NCBI RefSeq assembly: GCF_010671565.1
Contig: NZ_JAABOQ010000003.1
Location: 558,001 to 622,000, forward strand
Reading direction: 5' to 3'
Origin: Spongiivirga citrea
GTDB taxonomy: Bacteria; Bacteroidota; Bacteroidia; Flavobacteriales; Flavobacteriaceae
DNA: 64,000 nt
Shown piece after piece: positions 27,347 to 35,546 of the stretch. Position 1 is the stretch's first letter. Each line of letters begins with the position of its first letter. The notes beneath the pieces were generated by a model that worked only from the letters and a program-made list of their open reading frames with translations, did not search any database and was not told where the DNA came from. Both the position numbers and the translations under genes were made by a program.

Positions 27347-27618
27347 CTTTACACCCATCCCCAGCCATTCCCTCGAGAGAAGGGAGCCTGTTTTGGAAAT
27401 ATTTTTTTGAAGTAGGACAGGAGAATGAGTTTCTCCCCTTGAGGGGAGATTAAGAGGGGTGTAAAGCCAAAACTTATTAAAAAGATTGCAGTTTACACCC
27501 ATCCCCATCCCTTCCCTCGAGGGAAGGAGCTTGGATTTTGTATGAGAAAGAATCTTTAGTTAAAACAAGAGAATGAGTTTCTCCCCTTTGAGGGGAGATT
27601 AAGAGGGGTGTAAAGCCA
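27347..27618. repeat. R2 palindromic repeat cluster right of the DUF559 gene (four halves)
   Basis: Halves at 27347-27388 (TTTACACCCATCCCC type), 27430-27468 (TTCTCCCCTTGAGGGGAG type), 27491-27531 and 27579-27618 alternate in orientation, so two complete inverted-repeat elements stand in tandem. The sequence 27531-27580 is a near copy of 26834-26886. It leads into the AlkB gene at 27643. Confidence 0.9.
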
Positions 27619-27642
27619 AAATTACCTTATAGAGAACAAAAA

Positions 27643-28692
27643 ATGAAAGACCTAAAATACCTAGCAGCATTCTCCATTCCCCTAGTTGCATTCGTTGGAA
27701 TCTCTCAACAGGGAATATGGAGTTTTTTGACCCCAGTTTATGTATTCGGGATGATACCGATTATGGAAACATTGCTACCTGTGGATACAGATAATCTTGA
27801 TGATGAAGAACGCGAAAACAAGAAAAAGAGCAAGCTTTTTGACTGGTTGCTGTATTTAAATGTGCCGATTGTATTTGGTCTGATTGTCTTTACACTAATT
27901 CAACTAATCACAAATCAATTACAATTATGGGAAATTGCTGGTCTGGTTTTCTCTCTTGGCATTGTGCTAGGCTCTAACGGGATTAATGTTGCTCACGAAC
28001 TAGGGCATCGGACTTTAAAACATCAACAATTTTTGGGAAAGTTGTTATTAATGCCTTCGCATTATATGCACTTTTATATCGAGCATAATTTTGGGCATCA
28101 TTTACTCGCTGCAACGGAAGAAGATCCGGCAACTGCGAGATACAACCAAAGCTTATATTCATTTTGGGTGACTTCGGTGTTTAGACAATATTTTAGTGCA
28201 TGGAGTATTCAGCGAAAACTGTTGAAGAATAACAATCTGTCATTTTTCAGTATTAAAAACGATATGGCTTGGTATGTACTATTTCAATTGACTTACCTAA
28301 CCGTTATCTTTTTTGCTTTCGGACTTCCCGGATTAATTTTAGCTATTGCAGCGGGAATTGTCGGACTCTTATTACTAGAAACCATCAATTATATAGAGCA
28401 TTACGGATTGCGTCGAGCCAAAAAAGAGTCGGGTCGCTATGAGCGTGTTCGCGAAATTCACTCTTGGAATTCGAATCATGTAGTGGGTCGAGTAGTACTC
28501 TATGAACTCACTCGCCATTCCGATCATCACTATAAATCGTCTAAAAAATATCAGATTTTAGACCACCACGATCAAAGTCCGCAAATGCCATTTGGTTACC
28601 CGACTTCGATGGTGCTTTCTACAATTCCGCCACTTTGGTTTTATATTATGAATAAGCGCGTACCGGAGGAGATGAAGGTGTTGGCGGCTTAG
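27643..28692 (+). CDS. alkB: Alkane 1-monooxygenase, AlkB type
   Basis: 349 residues with about six membrane helices and the histidine boxes of the membrane di-iron hydroxylases: HELGH (118-122), EHNFGHH (147-153), NYIEHYGL (249-256) and ELTRHSDHH (288-296). The NYIEHYG box is specific to alkane hydroxylases. It would hydroxylate medium-chain alkanes at the terminal carbon, with rubredoxin as electron donor; no rubredoxin gene is beside it. It is bracketed on both sides by R2 repeats. Confidence 0.93.
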   Translation: MKDLKYLAAFSIPLVAFVGISQQGIWSFLTPVYVFGMIPIMETLLPVDTDNLDDEERENKKKSKLFDWLLYLNVPIVFGLIVFTLIQLITNQLQLWEIAGLVFSLGIVLGSNGINVAHELGHRTLKHQQFLGKLLLMPSHYMHFYIEHNFGHHLLAATEEDPATARYNQSLYSFWVTSVFRQYFSAWSIQRKLLKNNNLSFFSIKNDMAWYVLFQLTYLTVIFFAFGLPGLILAIAAGIVGLLLLETINYIEHYGLRRAKKESGRYERVREIHSWNSNHVVGRVVLYELTRHSDHHYKSSKKYQILDHHDQSPQMPFGYPTSMVLSTIPPLWFYIMNKRVPEEMKVLAA

Positions 28693-28713
28693 TGTTATTG
28701 TTTATTCATAAAG

Positions 28714-28850
28714 AGTTCTCCCCTTGAGGACGACACAACGGGAGTTGTGGGCGAGGTGATGCGGTGGAAAAGAGGGGTGTGAAGCCAAAGATGTATTAAA
28801 AAGATTGCGCTTTACACCCATCCCCAGCCCTTCCCTCGAGGGAAGGGAGC
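28714..28850. repeat. R2 palindromic repeat after alkB
   Basis: A long-type half (28714-28785) with CTTGAGGACGACACAACG, a CACAAC/GTTGTG stem and AGAGGGGTGTGAA, then a short-type half (28810-28850) TTTACACCCATCCCC to GGGAAGGGAG. The 25-base spacer between them resembles that at 27468-27490. Confidence 0.87.
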
Positions 28851-28886
28851 TAGATTTTTATACGAGGAAAAAATTTGACCAAAAAA

Positions 28887-29014
28887 GTTCTCGATACAAT
28901 TTTTGTTTTCACTATCGTTCAAACTAAAACCACTCGATCTGACACCTCGCTTTAATAATGTCAGATCGAGTGTTTTTCATTGACTGATAAGGAAATGAAA
29001 AATGTATCGAGATT
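28887..29014. repeat. R1 palindromic repeat pair before the ToxR-like gene
   Basis: A reversed unit 28887-28944 (GTTCTCGATACA to GATCTGACA) and a forward unit 28959-29014 (TGTCAGATCGAGTG, inner stem TTTTTCATT/AATGAAAAA, closing TGTATCGAGA). The units are 14 bases apart, in the opposite order from the pair at 14998. Confidence 0.88.
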
Positions 29015-29041
29015 CTTAGAAAGATCATGTCGACATTTAAG

Positions 29042-29923
29042 TCACCCAACCTCCAACCGATACCCAACCCCGTGAACATTCGTGATTTTGATGGACGAAT
29101 CCTCTTTTAGCTTTTTTCTAAGTTTTGAAATATAGGTATCAAGACTTCTACCGACAATAACGCCATGATCTTCCCAAACAGTTTTGGTTAGTTCTTCACG
29201 CTTGATTATCTCATTGGGACGGCTTGCAAAAATGACTAGCAGCTCACATTCTTTTTTAGAAAGTGCGATCGCTTCCGTTTCTTTTACAAGCTTATTCTGT
29301 TTCGGGTAAAAATGAAAACTTCCCACTAGGTGAACATCTTCATTTGCAAGTTGGTTTTCATCTAAATCGGGATTTGGAATTCCCTTTTTCGTTTTACGAA
29401 ACCCTACAATTAAAAAGACTAATAATCCGGCTGCAAGTCCGGCAATTGCCAGTTTATTCCCAGATAAAGCAGTCGTTCCTTCTATAAATTGAACCTTAAT
29501 GGTATGACAAGCATTTGGTACTTTGCGACCTATACACGGCACGATGGTTTTATCCCGATTTCGGCTCATTTCAAAACTATAGCTCACCTCTCGATCTTGG
29601 CATCGAATCACTTCAACAATATAGTTTTTAGAAAGGCCGGCTTTTTCAAAATTTTTATCGACAATAGCCACTAGTGAATCCGGTAAAAAAGTGAGTTCAC
29701 CCTCAAAAGAAAGCCGATAACTAAGCGGGTCCAATTGAACCACAGGCATAATTATCGATGAGCTGTCTTTATTCGACAGTAACAACTCATTACCCACCTG
29801 ACGCAATGCGATTTTTACACGTTCTGCCTTAGGATTGCTTTTTTCCTGTTCAAAAGGGATTGCCCACGAAATTGTGAACAAACAAATAATAGCTGGAATG
29901 ATATAACGCAGTTTTTGACTCAT
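29042..29923 (-). CDS. ToxR-like membrane-bound winged-helix transcriptional regulator
   Basis: From the ATG at 29923, 293 residues: N-terminal signal/membrane helix (about 6-21), a periplasmic sensor domain with two or three cysteines (about 25-155), a second helix (about 157-175), and a cytosolic OmpR/PhoB-type DNA-binding domain (about 200-293: EAIALSKKECELLVIFASRPNEIIKREELTKTVW...VGRSLDTYISKLRKKL). The DNA-binding domain is C-terminal, the reverse of ToxR order. It is divergent from the YceI gene, a likely target. The frame extends 24 codons further upstream without membrane signal features. Confidence 0.82.
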   Translation of the reverse strand: MSQKLRYIIPAIICLFTISWAIPFEQEKSNPKAERVKIALRQVGNELLLSNKDSSSIIMPVVQLDPLSYRLSFEGELTFLPDSLVAIVDKNFEKAGLSKNYIVEVIRCQDREVSYSFEMSRNRDKTIVPCIGRKVPNACHTIKVQFIEGTTALSGNKLAIAGLAAGLLVFLIVGFRKTKKGIPNPDLDENQLANEDVHLVGSFHFYPKQNKLVKETEAIALSKKECELLVIFASRPNEIIKREELTKTVWEDHGVIVGRSLDTYISKLRKKLKEDSSIKITNVHGVGYRLEVG

Positions 29924-30041
29924 TGTAGTTGCAAATAACCGATTTCTATGCGAAATTTTACAACCGTTGACACTTCTTTTACACTCTTTTGACATTTCCT
30001 AGACCAGTCCCGCTCTAGTTTTACACAAAAATCAAAAAATC
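29924..30041. promoter_or_regulatory. Divergent promoter region of the regulator and YceI genes
   Basis: 118 bases between the two starts. It must hold both promoters; I see the imperfect core CTTTTTACACT/CTTTTGACA type sequences but no clean consensus pair. Confidence 0.35.
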
Positions 30042-30623
30042 ATGCGAACAGTAGTATTTATTCTTGCCTTAGTAATGTATTCAAACATCAACGCGCAAAG
30101 CGTTCCTGTTTATGAGCTCGACACTCTTAAAAGTGTTATTCATTGGAAAGGCACTTATGCGTTTCAATTTTCTGAACATAATGGAACGGTACATTTTAGT
30201 AAGGGAACATTGCAAACGCTTATGGGCAATGTCGTTGGCGGAGAATTCATAATCAATATGACAAGTATTGATAATGAGGATTACCGCAACGGGAAAGGCC
30301 CAGTAAAACATTTAAGAGACTCAGATTTTTTTGATGTTAGTCGGTTTCCAGAAGCTCGTTTAAAAATCACAAAAGTGGAATATTTACCAGAGGAAAATAT
30401 ACATAGAATGATGGCTGACCTTACCATTAAGGGGATTACCAAACAACAGCAATTCTACGCAAACCTTGATGGCACTAAAAACACCTTTAACACCAAGCTT
30501 AAAATTGACCGCACCCGTTGGGGAATCACATACAACAACAAGCTAAAAGACCATTCAATTTCTGATGCGGTGGAGTTTGATGTACGCTTGGTTTTTAAAC
30601 CCGCACCAAATGCTATGAAATAA
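30042..30623 (+). CDS. YceI family periplasmic protein
   Basis: 193 residues with a Sec signal peptide ending at NINAQ (residue 19). VYELDTLKSVIHWKGTYAFQFSEHNGTVHFSKGTL, FDVSRFPEARLKI, ADLTIKGITKQQQFYANL and TKLKIDRTRWGITYNNKL are the YceI signature strands. The fold is a lipocalin-like barrel binding isoprenoid or quinone-type lipids; the specific ligand is unknown. Divergent from the membrane-bound regulator. Confidence 0.93.
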   Translation: MRTVVFILALVMYSNINAQSVPVYELDTLKSVIHWKGTYAFQFSEHNGTVHFSKGTLQTLMGNVVGGEFIINMTSIDNEDYRNGKGPVKHLRDSDFFDVSRFPEARLKITKVEYLPEENIHRMMADLTIKGITKQQQFYANLDGTKNTFNTKLKIDRTRWGITYNNKLKDHSISDAVEFDVRLVFKPAPNAMK

Positions 30624-30633
30624 ACCTGTGGTG

Positions 30634-30773
30634 ATAAGATGTTGAAACAAGTTCAGCATGACGGCAAACCCGAGTTCAAGGCCATTCGTCACCCTGAATT
30701 CATTTCAGGGTCTCATCAAATTAATCTCACCAACCATGGAGATGAGATGCTGAAAACAAGTTCAGCATGACGG
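30634..30773. repeat. R3 repeats (CACCCTGAA / TTCAGCATGACG type)
   Basis: Two forward units of AGATG(T/C)TGAA-AACAAGTTCAGCATGACGG at 30638-30665 and 30744-30773 flank an opposite unit GTCACCCTGAATTC/TTTCAGGGTCTCATC at 30688-30717, which pairs within itself (CCCTGAA/TTCAGGG). A third dispersed repeat family, distinct from R1 and R2. Confidence 0.75.
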
Positions 30774-30843
30774 CAGAGTCATATACTCCCAACGTCACTT
30801 CCCATCCCAATTGTCACATCCCTGCCCGACGAAGTCATTCTGG

Positions 30844-30885
30844 CGGGGAGTGATCCCGACCATAGGTTGGGATTGTATCGAGATG
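30844..30885 (+). repeat. Partial R1 repeat
   Basis: GGGGAGTG, stem ATCCCGACC/GGTTGGGAT (one G-T pair), then TGTATCGAGATG. The left outer end is lost, the inner stem differs from all other copies and still pairs. Confidence 0.7.
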
Positions 30886-31313
30886 CTTCTACGCCAAAAC
30901 CTCCCACATTAGCCCTAGTAAATTTTACTACAACCTTGATTATTACACCTCAACGAGTATTTCCCACCACTTACGGAAAACCACATTTTTAACAAAGATT
31001 ATTTTCTTAGTTTAGAACATCCCTTAACGCAGACTATTTTCGGTCTGTTTATCCTTATGATGTATTAAATAAATGGCTCTTGTGTAGATGGCTAATAGGT
31101 CTTCTATGCCCTTTTATAGGAAAATTATAATTAGGAGCAAAGCTTCTTGTTATCTGGTCGCTATGCCGGGATAACAGGATATCTATAATTGATATAACAA
31201 GTTAGCGATATTTAGAACAAACACTCTTCCCCAAATCAAAATACCTAATAATGGGTATTGTTTTCAATTACTAACTAATATACGTTTAATCGAAAAACCA
31301 AAACCAATCGAAT

Positions 31314-32813
31314 ATGAAAACTAAATTATTATTGATGTCAGGTATAATTAGTTTTATACTAATGTCATCTTGTAAAACAACGAGAATTTTACCTGACGAA
31401 CCTGTAGTGGGTAATTTACCTGAAAGACCTGAAAGACTTAATTCACAAATAAGTCTTCCGATGGAAATTGACATTAAAACGATACAAAATTACATCAATG
31501 AAAACCTTCCACAAGGTCAAATTGCAAGTGGTAACGGTAGTAGTGGAAATACAACCCGATATAATTATCAAGTATATAGAAATAAACCTGCATCGTTTAC
31601 CGCTAAAGGGAATGAGCTGATTTTTAGAATTCCTATTGACATTAATGCTCGTGGAAGTTATACCGCTTGTGTTGGTGTTTGGTGTGATGGAGATTGTTGC
31701 TCAACTTGTAATCCAATCGGAAATGGTTGTTTAACACCAGGACTTCGACAAACCGAACACGGAGATGCATCACCAACAGTAATTGTGGAATTAGGTGTAA
31801 AACTTAAAATTCAAGAAGATTATTCGGTCAAAGCTGATACATATTTGAAAGGAGAAATTAGCGGAGACACTCATTTACATATCGACCTAATTGGAAATTT
31901 GATAAGAATTAATATTGACATAAAAGATAAATTAGAAGACCCACTTCAAGATTTTATAAGGGATTATTCCGCAGAAATTGATAAAAAAGTTACCGAACTT
32001 GTAGATAGTTATGACTTAAAAACAGAGGTAAATGATTTTTGGAATGACGTTAAAGAGCCTGTTGCTTTAGGAGACTTTTGGTTAAGCATAAAACCTCAAA
32101 AAGTAATTTTTGAAAATCTGAATGCTCAAGATGGAAAATTAAGAATAGGCGTAGGTTTTGCTTCAAAATTAGAAGTAGTTGACACCAAACCAACAATTGA
32201 AAACAATCCGTTACCGAACCTCGAATTAACCCAATCAACTGAGGGTAAATTTAATATTTATGTCCCCGCAAGCACAACTTTTAATACTCTGAGCTTGCTT
32301 GCAAAAGAAGAAGTTGTTGGAGTTCAATATGAAAAAGATGGTGTAAAACTAAAAATCAAAGACATTGAGGTTAAAGGTGTAGGTCTCAATAATGTTGGAG
32401 CATTGTTAATCAAAATAAATGTAAAAGGTCGTACAAAATTCACTAGTCGTTTTAAAGGAAATTTATATTTTACAGCCATACCAAGTATTAACGATGAATT
32501 AAAAGAAGCTTCAATTTCCGATTTCAAAATAGAGGCAAACACAAACAATTTTTTGATTAATAATGGATTGCCATATTTGATAGATAATTATTACTACGAT
32601 GAATTAAAAGAAAAATTGAAATTCTCGTATTTAGAAGAGCACACAAAATACACAAACCTCATAAACGAAGAATTGAAAGAAATTGTAGTTGACAATATTG
32701 TTATTAATGGAGTTTTGGAGAATCTGAATGTTCCGGGTATTTATGTTGACCAAAACGGAATGGAAGTTTTGTTAATTGCAAATGGAAAGTTATCATCAAC
32801 AATTCGGGAATAA
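31314..32813 (+). CDS. DUF4403 family lipoprotein
   Basis: 499 residues with a lipobox (ILMSSCKT, Cys20). The body matches DUF4403: ISLPMEIDIKTIQNYINENLPQ, repeated VELGVKLKIQEDYSVKAD and LELTQSTEGKFNIYV-type strands, and RTKFTSRFKGNLYFTAIPSINDELKEASISDFKIEA, a duplicated beta-rich lipid-transport-like (TULIP-type) fold. The function is not established. An internal Cys cluster (CVGVWCDGDCCSTCNPIGNGC) is unusual and may bind metal or form disulphides. An attC-like palindrome follows. Confidence 0.82.
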   Translation: MKTKLLLMSGIISFILMSSCKTTRILPDEPVVGNLPERPERLNSQISLPMEIDIKTIQNYINENLPQGQIASGNGSSGNTTRYNYQVYRNKPASFTAKGNELIFRIPIDINARGSYTACVGVWCDGDCCSTCNPIGNGCLTPGLRQTEHGDASPTVIVELGVKLKIQEDYSVKADTYLKGEISGDTHLHIDLIGNLIRINIDIKDKLEDPLQDFIRDYSAEIDKKVTELVDSYDLKTEVNDFWNDVKEPVALGDFWLSIKPQKVIFENLNAQDGKLRIGVGFASKLEVVDTKPTIENNPLPNLELTQSTEGKFNIYVPASTTFNTLSLLAKEEVVGVQYEKDGVKLKIKDIEVKGVGLNNVGALLIKINVKGRTKFTSRFKGNLYFTAIPSINDELKEASISDFKIEANTNNFLINNGLPYLIDNYYYDELKEKLKFSYLEEHTKYTNLINEELKEIVVDNIVINGVLENLNVPGIYVDQNGMEVLLIANGKLSSTIRE

Positions 32814-32819
32814 TAACTA

Positions 32820-32952
32820 CCGCTAACAATGGCTATAAGTAATTGCTTGTTCTAGCCTACTTTGGAAATTTCGTAGGAATTTACTCAGGCTCGTTTTCCT
32901 TTGCTAATTTAGTTACTTACACACGCAACTAGCCATATAACAACACGTTAGG
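32820..32952. repeat. 133-base imperfect palindrome resembling an integron attC site
   Basis: Nested arms: CTAAC (32823)/GTTAG (32947), ATGGCTA (32829)/TAGCCAT (32930), AAGTAA (32837)/TTACTT (32913), and inner CCTAC/GTAGG. The right edge GTTAGGT fits the attC GTTRRRY box; the left edge CGCTAAC does not fully fit RYYYAAC. It lies between two accessory genes. No integrase is in view. Confidence 0.55.
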
Positions 32953-32980
32953 TTCAAACCGAAAAGACTTACCACCATTT

Positions 32981-34717
32981 ATGATTAAGATAATTGAAAT
33001 TGAAAATATAAAAGGGATAGAACAAAAAACCTTTGATCTTGGAATTCATCCTAATAAACCAAGCTTATTAGTTGCGCCGAATGGATTTGGAAAAAGCTCG
33101 TTAGCTACTGCATTTAATTCAATGAATACTAGAAGGATTACACTTGCAGAAGATGATTTACATGCTGAAAATGCTGCAAATCTACCGCGAATAGCAATTG
33201 AATATGTTGATGTAAATGGAACAACACATAATATAGAGGCAACCAACAATTCTAACACAATAAGCTTACATTTTGACTATTTCGTAATAAATAACTTAAC
33301 TAAACCAAAAGGAATTGGTTCTCGCTTTGGCAATGCAACAGCAAGGTTGGAAATAAAGGATGTTGTTTTAGTTGATAGAATTCCTGCAAATACTCAATTC
33401 GGTTATTCATATAGAACTAAGCAAGCTGATTTCGGTAATTGTGGTAAAGTTCTTCCAAATGCAAATTCTGTTTTGACAAATTTGATTTTGGTAGAAAAAT
33501 TGAGTGAGAACTACCAAGCATTACAACGTGCAAATGGAAATAGAATACAACAAAGGTTAAATCTTATAATCGCCTCAATAAATGCTCAAGATTCAGCAGC
33601 AACAGCTAATGTCTTAAATAATTGGGTTTCTCTAAACTGTTTAGACGCCTTAAAACAGATTGACTATTTAAACACAATTGGGAAATTAATTAATGAATTT
33701 GATATTGGTTACAATTGTGAAACCAAAAGTTATTTGGCAGCTATTCAAATAATTTCACTTTATAACAATAACCCAAATAATTTTAAAGCCGCTTGTACTT
33801 TTAGTAATTACCGTTTAGACAAACAACGTTTTGACCAAACTCTTACAACTTTTAATTGCACTTGGAGAAATATTAGTACAAGTCAAACAGGTGGAAAACT
33901 AGTAGTAAAATTTCCACATGCGATACATATTTCAAATGGTCAAAGGGATATTTTGACATTTATATCAATGCTATTTAGAGCTAAAAGACATTTAAAAAAA
34001 GGTGCAAATATTTTAATAATTGATGAAGTATTTGATTATTTAGATGATGCAAATCTAACAGCAGCTCAATATTACATTACTCAATTTATAAAGGATTTCA
34101 AGCTTGCCGACAAAAAGATTTATCCTTTAATACTAACACATTTAAATCCTAATTATTTTAAAAATTTCACATTTAGTAATCAAAAGGTATATTATCTCAA
34201 CAAGTCCACTATTCAAGTTGCACAAGGAATAATTAACCTTTTAAGAAATAGAGAAGATTTGACTATCAAAGATGATGTGTCTAAATATTTACTTCATTAC
34301 GACCCAGGAACAATTAACAAACGGAATGAATTTAGAGCATTAAATATACCAGAACTTTGGGGAGAAAATGACAATTTCAAAAACCACTTAAACGACGAGG
34401 CACAAAACTATTTATCCGACCAACCTTACGACCCTTTTGCTGTATGTGGTGGTTTAAGAATAAGAATAGAAGAAATTGCTTACAACAAACTTCAAAGTCT
34501 TAGTGCCCGAACTGCCTTTCTAGGTACTCATAAAACTAGAAGTAAATTAGAAAAAGCAGAAGAAATGGGTTTTACTTCACCTGAATCTCACTATTTATTA
34601 GGAATCATATATAATGAAGGAATGCATTGGAAGTTAAACCAAGATAATGTTTCACCTATCGCTGCCAAATTGGAGAACTTAACCATAAAAAAACTGATTG
34701 CAGATGTTTTTACTTGA
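32981..34717 (+). CDS. SMC/ABC-type ATPase (AAA_23-like), possible defence protein
   Basis: 578 residues. Walker A is APNGFGKSS (32-40), the ABC signature ISNGQRD (317-323), Walker B ILIIDEV (344-350), D-loop DYLDDAN (352-358) and H-loop LILTHL (383-388). The Rad50/SMC-like coiled-coil insert is short (about 160-300). A C-terminal domain of about 170 residues (from 410) resembles nothing I know. Such lone ATPases are common in phage-defence islands, but no system can be named. The gene stands alone between an attC-like element and a 97-base gap. Confidence 0.8.
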   Translation: MIKIIEIENIKGIEQKTFDLGIHPNKPSLLVAPNGFGKSSLATAFNSMNTRRITLAEDDLHAENAANLPRIAIEYVDVNGTTHNIEATNNSNTISLHFDYFVINNLTKPKGIGSRFGNATARLEIKDVVLVDRIPANTQFGYSYRTKQADFGNCGKVLPNANSVLTNLILVEKLSENYQALQRANGNRIQQRLNLIIASINAQDSAATANVLNNWVSLNCLDALKQIDYLNTIGKLINEFDIGYNCETKSYLAAIQIISLYNNNPNNFKAACTFSNYRLDKQRFDQTLTTFNCTWRNISTSQTGGKLVVKFPHAIHISNGQRDILTFISMLFRAKRHLKKGANILIIDEVFDYLDDANLTAAQYYITQFIKDFKLADKKIYPLILTHLNPNYFKNFTFSNQKVYYLNKSTIQVAQGIINLLRNREDLTIKDDVSKYLLHYDPGTINKRNEFRALNIPELWGENDNFKNHLNDEAQNYLSDQPYDPFAVCGGLRIRIEEIAYNKLQSLSARTAFLGTHKTRSKLEKAEEMGFTSPESHYLLGIIYNEGMHWKLNQDNVSPIAAKLENLTIKKLIADVFT

Positions 34718-34814
34718 AAGACCCGCACCTAACATAGCATTTAAAAAATAACAGTTTTGGCATTTAAAAGAAAGACAAATAATAAAACCCGCGGCGGCTA
34801 GGTAAAATAAAAAA
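34718..34814. other. Short cassette-boundary-like gap
   Basis: It begins 11 bases after the ATPase stop with ACCTAAC, which fits the attC R'' box RYYYAAC, but no matching GTTRRRY arm follows. Probably a decayed or half element. Confidence 0.3.
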
Positions 34815-35462
34815 ATGGGATTAGGAAGACCAATAAGAAAAATATTTATAACGGATGATTTCCACTACTCTGAAATTGATTTTGAATTAGATTCGTTCAT
34901 TGAATTTCTAGATTTAACGAATGAACAAATAGAACTTAAAATAAAAAAATACCTAAACGAATACAATGGTGCATCTGAAATTGATAAAGAGATCATTTTT
35001 GACCCAATAGATGTTTATATAAAACAAAAGAACTTGCAGCTGTATTATAGCACAATTATAATATCAATTTATTCTTTTTTAGAGCAATCTTTGCTGCGTC
35101 TTTGTAGGATAGCTGAGACAAACGAACGAATAAAAATTGAGGATATATCTGGCAAAGGAATTTTTAAATTTAAAAAATATTTAGAAAAAGTATCTAAAAT
35201 TGACTTTGAAGAAATGAATAACGAATGGAAAGAAATTACTAAACTTAACCATTTGAGAAATGTATTTGTGCATTCGTCAAATTCTAGATTAAAAATAACT
35301 GAAACTAAAACAAGGATAAATGCTATAAAGGAAATCAAGCATATAAAAGTTCTTGGGCGATCTGAATACTATAAAATCGAGTTTAATGATGATAAATCAA
35401 TTAGGTTTTTTGTGAGAACTATTCGTGAGTTTTTAAATAAAATATACACATATAAACCGTAG
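34815..35462 (+). CDS. HEPN-like protein with RNase motif (hypothetical)
   Basis: 215 residues, mostly helical. LNHLRNVFVHSSN (145-157) holds the R-x4-H motif (Arg148, His153) with the preceding Asn pattern of HEPN ribonucleases; the upstream helix YSFLEQSLLRLCRIAE fits the first helix of the fold. A C-terminal RTIREFLNKIY helix follows. HEPN domains act as RNases in many toxin and abortive-infection systems. I find no partner gene adjoining except the unrelated ATPase and GNAT-PIN genes. Confidence 0.72.
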   Translation: MGLGRPIRKIFITDDFHYSEIDFELDSFIEFLDLTNEQIELKIKKYLNEYNGASEIDKEIIFDPIDVYIKQKNLQLYYSTIIISIYSFLEQSLLRLCRIAETNERIKIEDISGKGIFKFKKYLEKVSKIDFEEMNNEWKEITKLNHLRNVFVHSSNSRLKITETKTRINAIKEIKHIKVLGRSEYYKIEFNDDKSIRFFVRTIREFLNKIYTYKP

Positions 35463-35546
35463 CTGGAAGGAATATAACCCTTTAAGGCCTTTAGAAAGCC
35501 TAAACCATCTACAAAGTTATAACCTCATTCTGTAAAATATTTCTAG

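Larger units (their letters stand above)
30624..31313. other. 690-base gap with mixed repeats
   Basis: 30634-30773 holds family R3 units; 30844-30885 holds a partial R1 unit; the rest to 31313 is AT-rich, with an imperfect CTTGTTAT/ATAACAAG pairing near 31147-31203 but no frame. It is the left edge of the accessory island. Confidence 0.6.

Noticed and set aside
26795-27618. CRISPR array reading of the R2 field
   Set aside because: Repeats are palindromic halves in alternating orientation with unequal, partly repeated spacers and no cas genes.
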